This document shows, piece by piece, positions 24,866-36,030 of a stretch of DNA of 64,000 nucleotides. How positions within the stretch are numbered: the stretch's first letter is position 1; every line of letters begins with the position of its first letter. The position numbers and the translations under genes were made by a program. Origin of the DNA: Eucalyptus grandis (Eukaryota > Streptophyta > Magnoliopsida > Myrtales > Myrtaceae); NCBI RefSeq assembly GCF_016545825.1, contig NC_052619.1, positions 5,657,501 through 5,721,500 on the forward strand, written 5' to 3'. The notes beneath the pieces were generated by a model. The model was not told the origin of the DNA and did no database searches. It saw nothing but the letters and a program-made list of their open reading frames with translations.

Positions 24866-26130
24866 CTATGCACGTGGTCTTGAGACTACAACTGCTCTCC
24901 TCAGAAAACCGCAATGGACATGAGCTCGAACCTTAAGGCTTCATTTGTTTGAAAATGATTTTTTTGAAAAATATTTCCTAGAAAATGATTATTTTTATCG
25001 CTTAAAATAATTAATTGATAAAAATATTTTTATTATTAATAAAATTTATGTATAATATTTTTTTCATTCATTTTCGTAAGCGATACAAATGATTACTTTT
25101 AGAAAAATGTTATCCGCATCATTTATTTACGTGCAACAAACGAAGGCTAAAATTCAACTAATTTTTCCACTAACTTTTCAAATTTCTCATGCTCCAATAA
25201 TTCGATTTTGCCAACTTCATGCATGAAATTTTGCCCACTTAGCTTGTTAAGTTAATGAGAGATCAATTAGACATAATCTCAATTAATCTAACTAATTTTG
25301 TGACTTTACTAATCATTTATCCACTCCTTGTAGGGGAAGTTTGTTGAGATGCACATATGAGTTATGTTAGAAAAGTCCTATATCAGAGAATTAGTGTGAT
25401 GTAAAATAGTTAATATATCCAAGTTGATCAATAGCTCATTGACTTTAGCTTTTCAGTGAATATAGGTTTAACTAGATATGTTGACCGGTTCATATTTGAG
25501 CTCCCTCTTAACAACCTCCCCAAATGTTTTGTCTAGAGTAAAAAACTGGGGATGAAGTTGGCCGTTGATGGAGAGATTCAACTTGAGATAAATTGATACA
25601 GAATGATATTTGGAATAGGAGGAGCGGACCTAATACTAAGCTCACATGTGAGAGGAAGATTGTGTGTGTGGGGGGGGCGGTTAATGTATCCAAGTTGGGT
25701 GAGGAGATTATATTAGTGTGTTAGTGTGTGTCTTGGAGGCATCTGGCCTCTGCTACGGACTCCCAACAACACTAAAGGATATTTGCTTCACAGATTAGGG
25801 GAAATATTTTCTTAAATATAATCTTTTCTTTTTTCGATAGGAATCTACCGAGTAGGTGCGAGTGCTGTATGATGATGAACAAAACGATAAAAAAGCTAGA
25901 ATCACGTGGTGTTACATGGGAAGGGGCACATAAGAGTAGATTGATAATTGAAGATAGAAGGAGCAGCTAACAACATAAACGCTTACTCCCCGTGGCATCA
26001 CAATCCAAAACATCACCAAGAAGGCTCTAGACCAACATCGAAAAAGACCATACGAATAACAACAGGATATCATAAGTGGAAATAGGAATAGGTGGAGGAG
26101 GCAGGCGAGGTCGGACCCCGATGCGAAGCC
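24866..26130. other. Intergenic DNA downstream of the polyketide synthase
   Basis: AT-rich and gene-free. The last 200 bp or so (about 25930-26130) probably form the 3' UTR of the minus-strand type III polyketide synthase. Confidence 0.5.
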
Positions 26131-27659
26131 CTAAGCAGACAGGGCGTGGAGGACGACGGTCTCGACGGTGAGGCCGGGACCAAATCCGAAGAGCACGCCC
26201 CATTCGAGCCCCTCTCCAGTGGTCTTGAGCCCTTTCTTGATCGATTTCTTCCTCATCTCGTCCATTATGAAGAAGACGCATGCGCTAGACATGTTGCCAT
26301 ACTCGCCGAGCACATACCTGGAAGCCTCCATCTTCTCGGGCTTGAGCTTCAACTTGGCCTCGACGTCGTCGAGGATCGCGGGCCCGCCGGGGTGCACGAT
26401 GAAGAAGAGCGAGTTCCAGTCGGTGATGCCCAGTGGGTGGAACGCCTCAGCCATGTTCTTCTCGACGTTCTTGGAGATGAGGCCCGGCACGTCCTTGAGG
26501 AGGTGGATGGTGAGCCCGATCTCCCGGACGTGCCCAGCAATGGCCCCCTCGCTGTTTGGGAGGATAGTCTGGGAGGTGGAGACGATCTCGTACAGGGGCC
26601 TCTCGATCCCCGGGACGGGGTCCGAGCCCACGATGACCGAGGAGGCGCCATCGCCGAACAGAGCCTGGCCCACGAGGTTGTCCAGGTAGGTCTCGGTGGG
26701 GCCGCGGAAGGTGCAGACGGTGATCTCGGAGCACACGACGAGGACGCGAGCCCCCTTGTTGTTCTCAGCAAGATCCTTGGCGATGCGGAGGACCAGGCCA
26801 GCGCCGTAGCAGCCCACCTGGTACATCATGTACCGCTTGACGGTGGGGCGGAGGCCCAGGAGCTTGGTGAGCTGGTAGTCGCAGCCCGGCATGTCGACAC
26901 CGCTGGTGGTGCAGAACACCAGGTGGGTGATCTTCGACTTGGGCTGCCCCCATTCCTTCAGGGCGTTCGCCGCCGCCTCCTTCGCCAGCTTCGGCACTTC
27001 CGACACCAGGATGTCCTGCCGGGCATCCAAGGAGGGTTCCGTGAATGAACTCATGCTCGGGTGCTCTTTCAATATATCCTCCGTCATGTGCAAGTATCTC
27101 CTCTTGATCGACGACCCCTCACCTGAAACATACACAAACCAAACACAGACCCCATGTCAATGAGCCCCTGCTACGCCTTTTTTATAGTCCTTCTCTACGG
27201 ACCGATCGAGCTAATGGTACGCGACGATGAAGGGCGCAATCTCTTCAATGACCCCACAAGTTATTACCGGAAGAAAACCGATCCTGGCATCGGAAACTCC
27301 CATCGAAACTACTCTTGATTTGCTTTGACTGTCTTTCCTTAATTTCGTATCTAAAGCATGGATACGCTAGATGAAGTGAATCCGGCAAATTCTTACGTGA
27401 TGATAAATGATGAGGGCGCAGCAAAAAATTTACATATAAATGAAAGAGCATCAATGTAGGTATGCTTTGAACTATACATACACATGCGCTTGAACTTCTC
27501 TTTCAGGTCGGTCATGTGCTCGCTGTTGGTGATCCGAAACAAATAATCCGGGTATGTGCTCTGTTCGATGACGTTCTTGGGGACCGCCGTTCCGATGGCG
27601 AGGACCGAGGCAGGGCCTTTCGATTTCTGGGCACGGCAGAATTCCTCGACGCTCACCAT
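26131..27659 (-). CDS. Chalcone-synthase-family type III polyketide synthase, complete
   Basis: Homodimeric plant polyketide synthase that extends a CoA starter with malonyl-CoA; chalcone synthase opens the flavonoid pathway in the cytosol/ER. Exons 27659-27482 and 27122-26131 give 389 residues, the standard length. The intron splits the Cys60 codon after its first base, the conserved position of CHS genes. By alfalfa numbering the triad Cys164, His303 and Asn336 is present, as are Phe215, Thr132, Ser133, Met137, Thr197, Gly256, Ser338 and the GFGPG loop. Differences from canonical CHS: residue 162 Gln to Val, 165-167 Phe-Ala-Gly to Tyr-Gly-Ala, 195-196 Ala-Val to Val-Cys, 255 Asp to Ala, 265 Phe to Ile, 300 Trp to Phe. 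Position 265 lines the starter/cyclization pocket and is also changed in acridone synthase. It is surely a type III PKS; whether it makes chalcone is open (acylphloroglucinol, stilbene-like or other product possible). A 318-residue antisense frame over exon 2 is a composition artefact. Confidence 0.95.
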
Positions 27660-27827
27660 CTTTTCTTTGTTTTTCTTCTCCTTGTCAGGGGGTTTCGAGG
27701 AAATGAGAGACGGCGACGGTGGCCGTCAAGCGGGTCGAGACGGAGGAGGCGGTGGTGGACTGGTTTGCTTGTGACTCTCTTCTCTTGGGGTGGGGTGCAC
27801 GAGTGAACCTTTGGGTGAGGGAGTGGG

Positions 27828-27915
27828 ATTTATATAGAAGAGAGGCGGAGAGATGGTGGTTGGCCCCTCACGTGCGCGCCTCGTGATATGGCTTCGGGGA
27901 CCTCGCTGTCACGTG
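27828..27915 (-). promoter_or_regulatory. TATA box, MYB element and two G-boxes of the polyketide synthase gene
   Basis: Reading upstream from the minus-strand start at 27659: a TATA box (CTATATAAAT, 27828-27837), a MYB-type CCAACCACC (27855-27863), then G-boxes CACGTG at 27869-27874 and 27910-27915. G-box plus MYB element close to the TATA box is the layout of light- and MYB-regulated CHS promoters (known for the family). Regulation here is inferred from the motifs only. Confidence 0.65.
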
Positions 27916-29141
27916 ACACGCGCGTGCTCGTAATCACTTTCCTCATCGCATGTGAGGAACTGTCATGGCAAATTCCATCGTCTCTTACTCTGAACATAAA
28001 GTTCATGAACGGCACATTACTCATTGGCAAGCTCTAGAGGCACGAGCGAGGTCGAGTCAAATTACTTGCAAGAGCTCCGGCTCGGCTTGTTGTCTCGTCG
28101 AGATGGACTCGCTTAATTTTGTGCTCCTCGAGTATCTTGTATAGTTGAGCTCGAGCTTGTCAATATTCAACTTAATAGGCTCACGATTTTAATTGAGTTT
28201 TCATTATATCGTAAAAATGCGCGAAATACTTAAAATTACACTCAAAGCTTATAAAACTCGAGTTACTCAAGCTTTATCTATAAGTTGATTGCAATTAAAT
28301 CCAATTGAATCGGATTCGAGAATCTAAATTTTCTAATTGAATCAAGCTCGAGTAGGAAAATTAATACTCAATTGAGCTTAAATCTAGCTTTGAGCACTGA
28401 GTAAGTGAACCGAGTTGAGTCGAGCTCAAACTTGGTAGTGTATCAACCCACCTCGGCTCGACTATATGCCTATATATATAATTCGATTGTGATCAGAATC
28501 ATGCTATCGTATGTTATTAAATTTTTTCCCTCTAATGATATACTTAATTTGTATTATCAAGGTTAGATTATACTTTGTGTTGCTAAGAAACAAAAGAGGT
28601 AGGTTACTCAAAGTCCAAAAACTTCTTACGAAAATGCAATTAAATTCTAAAACTTTTAAAACGTGCAATCAAAACTTAAAACTTGTCAAATTTGCGCAAT
28701 CAAGCTCTTTTGTTAACTTTGTCTAGCAAATAGAAAATATCAAAGTGCCTTTTTTTTTTTTACTTTCTCTCCTACATGACAATTTTAATTTTTCAAATTT
28801 TACTTAAATTATGTTATTTAAATTTTAAAAGGATCAAACCAATTAAAAAACCAAGTATAAAATAGGAGGAACAAGCCCTCGCTGATGGCTGCCACCACCA
28901 CCCATTATCGGAAAGGGTTTGCAAAGGTCACCTAGGCCTTGCCAAAGCTTGACAACCCTCATCAACCATTGGTGAGGCCTAAGTGACCTCCATCGGCCCT
29001 TTCTAGCAATGAGTGGCGACGCTAGCCACTAGCAAGACTTCTAATTTTGGTTTTTTTTTTTTTTTTTTTTTTTTTTAACTTTTAGCATTCTTAGTTGGGT
29101 TAACACACTGAAAAATTCTAAATTAGTGCATTTGTAACAAA
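27916..29141. other. Gene-free region with repeat remnants
   Basis: 28020-28480 is rich in CTCGAG/GAGCTCGA-type motifs and CGAGTTGAGTCGAGCTC, a diverged dispersed repeat. 28740-29070 has the T-tract, GC-rich core (CTTGCCAAAGCTTGACAACC) and T-tract design of other repeats in the window. No coding exon is supported. Confidence 0.45.
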
Positions 29142-29346
29142 TTTATCCAAAACTAATATTTTTTATTTTGTGACTCAAGAATAGTTGGCGAATTTGGTGA
29201 GTAAACCCGTGGAGATACGTAAGCAAGAGGACCCACTACCCCCGGCGTCCCACTTAATACCCCAAGCGACTGTGAGAAGATTCGAACTCCTAAGAGAGAG
29301 CCCAAACCATCGCGGCCACCAAAGCGGTGGTTTATCCAAAACTAAT
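29142..29346 (-). mobile_element. tRNA-derived SINE with 16-bp target duplication
   Basis: The SINE body is 29158-29330, reading on the minus strand from 29330. Its head CCACCGCTTTGGTGGCCGCG has an A-box-like segment, and GGAGTTCGAATCTTC (about 29276-29290) is a clear B box. The oligo(T) on the plus strand at 29159-29170 is the tail. The 16-bp duplication TTTATCCAAAACTAAT lies at 29142-29157 and 29331-29346. The 61-residue open frame across it is not a gene. Confidence 0.8.
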
Positions 29347-32037
29347 TTTTTTTACTACCAAAAATCCTGAATCGATACACTCATGACCAATTTATTCTAA
29401 ACTAAATCTTAAACTAGTACACTTGTGATAAATTTATCTTTGTTAATTTCCGTCAAATTTAATCACTAAATTTGTTAATCTAGATGACATATGGTGACAT
29501 GATACACGTGGAAATCCATAGCTTAATATCATGAAAAAATCCATATATATTTGTAACAAATTTAGTAGCACTCCTATGATAAATTTAATGGAAACCCATG
29601 ACAAATTTAAGATTTTTCGTGACATTAACCTTATGGGCGTCCCCATAACATGTCATTATATGTCATCTATGTCGGCAAATTTAAGTATAAAATTTGACGG
29701 ACGTTAATAAATAATAAATTTATCACAAGTGTACCAACTTGGATTTTTCGTGATCAAAAAATTGATCTAGGGTAAATTTATCATAAATATATCATTTTGC
29801 AATTTCTCGTGATATTAACCAATTTTATTTTTAGTCTAATTTAGTTTGTAATTTAAATTTTTGAATATTTTTCTAGAGTGGTGTTTGATGGGTGCCACAT
29901 CATCACCACGTGTCTTAAGAAAATAATAAAATAAGACATGTTGGAATTTTTTTTTCTCTAGTCTAATTGGACAGAGTTTACATAATGACTTGATTGAATC
30001 AATTTAATAAATTTTAGCACTTAGTTATACTTTTTAAAAATTTTAGGACTCATTTATATTTTCATAATAAATTTTAGAATTTTTGATATACTTATCGATG
30101 TTAAATACACCGTCCACCGTACTCTGATGGTGAAAACTCTTAGAATAATAGTCGAGGGCGGCATCTTATTAGGATCTAGAGAGCTGTACCCTAAGGTCTG
30201 CGCGTGCGTACGTGAGTAGCTAGTGGCTGCATGCATTACAGAGCTGTAAGGAGGGTGGATTAGGGAGGAGGCGTCTAATCCTGTTGATCCATTGCGGTCC
30301 TTTTTTTTTTTTTGAAAATAAAAAATAAAAAATTAGTGGCTGCACGCGATCCTTCGCCGACAATGAAAATAATCATTCAAGTCCCATTTGACTAAACTTA
30401 GTAACCGAAGAGTCCTATTAGATGTTTCTCATTTCTGGCATATTTGAGAGCATGTTCGAACAGGTTTTTGCTTTTTAGCACGGAGGAACCAATCGATACT
30501 GCCCTCTACAATGTAGCATATTTGAGAGCATGTTCGAACAGGTTTTTGCTTTTTAGCACTGAGGACTTGGATATTTAGGATCATTTGCAATCATTTTTTC
30601 TTCCTCTTTTAAAGGAAAATTTGACAAGATTAGAAAAACAGAATAAATGAAAGACCGAGATCAAAGGTTTCAACCGAGTCAACTAAGAACTGATGGATTA
30701 TACTTTGGTCTATTGGAAACCTAAAACTTACAAAAAGTCCCAATCAAGTCGTGAGCTCGCCCTTAATAGAATTCAGACGTCGGAAATCTGGCATGGCTTT
30801 CATGTGAAATATTTAGCCATTTGCCATGTGTGATTTCCAAGGTTTAAACTCCACAATTTCGAGATTGACACTTGACTATGGTTTTTGTAAAGCCTTAAGT
30901 CCTTGATAAACTGTATTAATTAATAGCCAAACCTTAAGACAAGTATCCACACTTGTCCCAAACAAGAACCAACTTGATGTGCATCAATTTGGGTTTATAA
31001 CGTGTAGTTTTGTCGTGTTCTATCATGTCTTATTCGCGAGTTATGAATATGAAAATGAGTCTACAAACATAATTTACAAAATGACATGACTGATTTATAA
31101 TGGATTTTCGATGCGATCAACTTATCAAAACGTCCCATCACACCATATCTCATCAATTTCCAAAACCAATATTTACAAATATTACAAAACAAAAATTATA
31201 TTAGGAAGGTTATATAGCCCCATTTTTTATCCGGATTAGTCACCAACTGCGATGACTTATTGTCAGTCTCACAAATTCTTCTCATGTTACAAGGTTGTTG
31301 AGGCATAATTTTTTTTTCCATATTTTCTACGGTCTTAATGATGATTTATTACCTAAAATATCACTCCTATACAAGGAGGTAATCTCTATTTAGGTGGTAC
31401 TTTCGGGTTAGGACTTATGGTGTGCAGATGTTTTTGAATGCATTATGATGGAACCACCAACCGAACTAAGCTATTCAAGGGAGTTTGGTCCCGGAGGAGA
31501 GGGGGGTCCAAAATTTCTTGACTGACTAATGTCAAGCTACTCACCATTGAGCAGACTCTCCTTCCCTATTATACGCAAAAGTTGGTAAAACAACGAGATG
31601 GAAATGTTGCAGACCCTTATTTTGCATTATGGTTAAAGTCAAGCTCAGATTGCTCAAACTGATACATCAACGATGAAGGTATCGATAAGATGCCCTCAAC
31701 CATAACCTTGCCTATCTCTTAATTTCTAGGTGAACTTTTCTCAGATGTACAATCACCACCCATTCAGCCAATTTTATTCCCGGCTGGCAAGTGTAGCTTA
31801 AGGTTATTAGATCTAGTAAGCAACTTATTATCACTAGGTGACATCTGAACTTTCCTTTTCAATTAGTATCCTATCTACCTTTCCACAACCAAATAATATC
31901 GTTACCAAACCTTGTGGAAATCTCTATTTTGATTGGAATAATTTTTCCCGGGACTTCATGCATATTCTTCATGAAGATTATAAAGACAAAAATGCCCTTA
32001 TACCAAATCAAGTGGACAGTTGCTATTTGTGTTGCGC
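29347..32037. other. Gene-free AT-rich DNA
   Basis: No exon is supported. It contains a 44-bp direct repeat at 30438-30481 and 30516-30559, and several phrases such as AAATTTATC and TAGTGCA that resemble other diverged repeats nearby. The short frames at 29443-29646 and 30054-30236 are not convincing. Confidence 0.5.
30438..30559 (+). repeat. 44-bp direct repeat, 34-bp spacer
   Basis: Identical 44-bp blocks at 30438-30481 and 30516-30559, containing GCATATTTGAGAGCATGTTC. The cause is not evident. Confidence 0.85.
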
Positions 32038-32040
32038 TAA

Positions 32041-33693
32041 GGGGCTGTTTGGTAACCATCCAAATAGTACCCGATTCTGATTTTTTATTCCATAGAGTAG
32101 TTTTGGAATAAAATCGTGTTTGATAAATTTTTTGTTCTTGGGAATAAATTTCTATTTTTTTGTTTCCAGAAGTAGATTTGGAACAGAATCAAGAATAAAA
32201 AGAAAGTTAATTCTTGTTCTCGGGAATGAATCTAAGAATCAAGCCATTTTATTTTTCTTCCTCCCTTTTCTCTTTTTCTTCTTCCATTTTCTTCTTCTTC
32301 ATCTACCGCCACCTATGTAGCACCGACACGGACACGCGACACGCGACACGACATGCTGACACGTCATTTCTTAAAAATGGAGAATTTCGACACGTTCCGA
32401 CACGTTATATATTAAATATTTTTATATATAAATACATAAATAAATAATAATAATAATAGCCTATAATTAATTTACACAAAAAATATTAAAGAATATCATT
32501 CATTATTTTAATTTGTTACAATAATACATAAAACTTAGAGGAAAAAAACATTGTTCAAAGAAAAATGCTGAAATGATATTTTTAAATTTATTTATTTATC
32601 ATATATAGCATTTTTTATTACTTCTTTCATAGTAAAAGACTTAAAAAAACTAAAACAATTATAAAAAAAAAACTGAAAAAAAAAATTGACCCCATGCGTG
32701 TATATTTATAGCAATTTTATTATTTCTTTTGTGTATATTTATATTTTGACTCCTCAAATATTATAAATTTTAAAATTGACCCCGTGCGTGTCGGAATCAT
32801 GTGTCGGAATTCTGGACTCGCGTGTCGGAGCGTGTCGAAGAGAGTTGACCACGTGTCGGATTTTTTGACACTCGTTGACCGCGTGTCGGGACGTGTCGGA
32901 GCATGTCGGACACGACACGAAGGCTTCCAAAGAGTGTTCGTGCTACATAGACCGCCACCACCGCGGTTGCCATCCGCCGCCGTTCGTCGTCCGCCACCAC
33001 TGGTTGCCAGCAATCGGTCTGATGAGCTCGTTAGACCTAGCCCTAGCCGAGCAAGCCTCGCCGGTGGCTAGACGGACCTCGCCCAACCCGGCGAGGCTGC
33101 GCCCTTTGGCCACTGGTAACGCTGGGTGAGCCTCTCCCAGCTGTCGGCCTTGCTGAGGGCCGACAATACTCCAATGAGGTCGCCGGCCCTCATCTGGCTG
33201 GTCGCCGATCATCCTAAGGCTGGCAATCGGCCACCTTGAAGAAGAAGAAGGGGAGGAAGAAAGGAAAAAAAATTAATAAAATTATTTAAAAAATAAAAAA
33301 ATGATTTGAAGTATGAATTGAAATTTTTTTATTTATAGAATACATATTTAATTTTGTATTCTAATTTATTATTTAGTATTTATATTTATAGTTTATACTA
33401 TAGTTTATTATTTACTATTTAATAAAAATTCGATTAGTTAATATGTTTATTACTTAGTATAAATATTATTAATCAATAGAATTTCTATAATTTGATAAAA
33501 TTTTAGAATTTGAATAGAAATTTTATATAGTTATCAAACGCATTTCTATTCTTTTTCTATTCCAAAATTAGAAATTTTATACAGTTACCAAACACGTTCT
33601 TTTCCTCAGAAATTTTTCTCGATAACAGAATAAAAAATAATCATTTTTTATCAGAAATTGTTCCCGGAAACATAATCGTTACCAAACGCGCCC
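32041..33693. mobile_element. PIF/Harbinger-like element carrying a nested element
   Basis: Flanked by TAA (32038-32040 and 33694-33696). The left terminus is GGGGCTGTTTGGTAACCATC; the right terminus is its imperfect inverted form, ending GTTACCAAACGCGCCC. TIR sequence and 3-bp TAA duplication fit Tourist/PIF-Harbinger non-autonomous elements. The pyrimidine tract (32250-32300), GC-rich core (about 32950-33240) and purine tract match related elements in the window. A second element (32314-32950) interrupts it just before the core. No transposase frame was found. Confidence 0.8.
32314..32950. mobile_element. Nested 637-bp TIR element
   Basis: Inserted in the Harbinger-like element at 32041-33693. 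Termini TATGTAGCACCGACACGG and GTGTTCGTGCTACATAG are inverted. The direct repeat ACCGCCACC lies at 32305-32313 and 32951-32959 (9 bp, or 8 bp if the first C belongs to the TIR). Subterminal regions are packed with GTGTCGG/CGACACG repeats, and the centre is very AT-rich. An 8-9 bp duplication suggests a hAT- or Mutator-type MITE. No protein is encoded. Confidence 0.75.
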
Positions 33694-33871
33694 TAAATCC
33701 ACCCGCATTTTGGAGCGTCGCACACATAACGTGGGTATGTATGTCTTTCTAACTTATTAAGGTGTGTACGGAACCAAAGTTTGGGTGGATTTAGCGATAA
33801 CCTTAGTTTTCTAGTTTCTACCTTTTTTTTTTTTTTTCACTTTTTGCTTATTTAACCTTATTATAATCTAA

Positions 33872-34435
33872 GGGTGCGAAATGACTCCTTTTTATTATGT
33901 TATTTAAACAAGTTTATGAGCATTTGAATATATTTGGTAATTAATTAAAATTTTTATTCCCAATATAGAAATGTGTTTAATAAAATCTCAAATTCTTTTG
34001 TCAATTAGAATTTCTTTTAATTTTTTAATACTTTTGTTATATATATATATTTTATTTTTTCTCCTTTTTTCTTTTTCTTTTTCCATCCCTATTCTTCTTC
34101 TCTAGCTAGTCATTGGCCAATGGTTGGCGACCAGCTAGGTGAGGTCCACCAACCTTGTTAGAGCCTCCCCAAGCTCATTAGACCTCATCCAACCAGTCGT
34201 TAGACATCACCATGGCCGGCGACTAGCAATGAGGAAGAGAAAGAAAAAAAGAAAATAGAAAAAGAGAAAAAGTAACTTTATTCTACTTTTTGATTATGTT
34301 CCAAATATATTTTTGCGAACAAAAAAAATGAATTTTTGTTCCTGAGAACAAAAAATTTACCAAACAATTTTTTATTTTTTACTCTGGGAAACAAAAGAAT
34401 AGAATTGGGCATTATTTGGAGTGTTATCAAACAAG
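33872..34435. mobile_element. Probable diverged Harbinger-like MITE
   Basis: TAA flanks it at 33869-33871 and 34436-34438. The right end GTGTTATCAAACAAGCCC is a clear inverted form of the family terminus; the left end GGGTGCGAAATGACTCC is weak. Inside are a T-rich/CTT tract, a GC-rich core at about 34100-34230 and a GAAAAAG tract. The left limit is uncertain. Confidence 0.5.
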
Positions 34436-35258
34436 CCCTAAAAGTACCAATGTCTATTTTTCTGAATACTACATCAGAATTAATTTCTTAAAAGAACAAC
34501 AAGAAGAAGCCCATATTTTCAATTTCACTCTAATTTGAACATAAATCATATAAGTAAGTATCAAAATCTATTGTACTTTTTTGCATTGAGTTTACCTAAA
34601 AATAAAGGGTATATCTTTATTAATGGCTGTTCATTCACTTAAATTAAATAAGCTATTCTGTAAACTATAAATAATGTGTTATGAAAAATCTTTAATCTTT
34701 TTCCATTTGTCCATGTAAATTAAGTAGATAAGTCATTTAATGGTTACATTAAAAGTAATGCATTTTGGCAATTGACAAGAACAAATTTATTAACTACAAC
34801 CTTTTCACTTAATCAATTAGGTTGTACGTAAATTTATAAATAAATGTTTTGGGAATAAGATAAGTTTGTGCTTTCTTTGCAATTTTACTCTAGTAAGATG
34901 AACATTACTAACTTTTTCTCAATGAGTAAATTCGATGGTTATGGTATTAAGGAAAGTTATGCATTAATCGAATAATCTACTTATAAACTAAGTATATTTC
35001 TATTGTTTACTCTTATCATCTCACTGTAACACCAATTAAATAGATTGTGACGAGCTATTTGCCTTAATCACTTCGTGGTTGCCTCATACTATCACATTAG
35101 TGCAAAAGAGCACATAAATAAAGCAAAAGTGACAATTAAGTTAAGAAAAGAAGACGCTTTAGAATGAAAAAGGAAAGTTGATAAGGTTTCTTGTCATGGA
35201 CAAGACAAACAAAATTAGGTCTATACTCTTTTGATAATTTAATTTGGTAGAAGGTAAC
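34436..35258. other. Gene-free AT-rich DNA
   Basis: No open frame, RNA gene or repeat boundary was recognised. Confidence 0.55.
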
Positions 35259-35913
35259 TTTGGGAGCGCATGGAAACACTTCTGTTCTTTTTTTATTCTT
35301 GGGAACATAAAAAAAAAAAAAAAAAAGTGTTTCTGTTCCGGGGAACAGTTTTTGAACAAAAGAACGCGTTTTGTAAGTGTAAAAAAAAACTGTTCTTGGA
35401 ATAAGAAAAGAACATAAACACGTTTGGTAAGCTGCAGTGAATTTCTGTTCCTAGAATAGAAAAAAACAAAAACACGTTTGGTAAACGACAAAAAAATTTC
35501 TGTTTTAAATTTTTCAAAAAAAAAAAGCTTTTCTTTAATAAAGTTTAAATTTGATATTGAATTCTCATTCTTATGAAATGCTCATTAATTTTATTTTGTT
35601 CATGGTTAGTGAAGACAAACATTTTGAACATGGCATATTTCGTAGAAAATTTTGTAAGTAAAGTTTGTATCAAATTTTTTCAAGTACTTTTTTATTTTTT
35701 AGTTTTAACGCATATAAACTTGATATTAATTTCTCATTCTCATTAAATGCTTATCAATTTAATTTTGAAAAATGGTGAGTGAAGAAAAATATTTTCAACA
35801 TGCTCATATGTGCGCCCTTAAACGAAAATTTCATACATCTTAGCATGAACCCTTCCATACATGACATCACAATAATGAAGTAATATAATTCATTGTTCAA
35901 CTGCATCACAGTG

Positions 35914-36030
35914 ATGGAGATGGACCTGGCCATGGTGAGGGCGGCTGTGCAGCCGAAGGCGCTGGTGGAGAGGCTGGAGCAGGCGAGGGCCCGCTGCCGG
36001 CAGGCCATCCTCGTTGCCAATTCCTTTTGA
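35914..36030 (+). pseudogene. Orphan exon-like fragment, unknown origin
   Basis: A 38-residue frame (MEMDLAMVRAAVQPKALVER followed by LEQARARCRQAILVANSF) ends in a stop at 36028. It is strikingly GC-rich in AT-rich surroundings and is preceded by an acceptor-like CATCACAG. It reads like the last exon of a helical protein, but I do not recognise the family. It lies inside the candidate Pack-type element, so I treat it as a captured fragment rather than a gene. Confidence 0.4.

Noticed and set aside
26092..27048. 318-residue plus-strand open frame
   Set aside because: Antisense to exon 2 of the polyketide synthase, whose 389-residue protein is beyond doubt; GC-rich codons leave the antisense frame open. 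No family resemblance.
28020..28480. CTCGAG-rich tract as regulatory cluster
   Set aside because: Degenerate GAGCTCGA-type repeat scattered over 450 bp without arrangement; looks like an old dispersed repeat.
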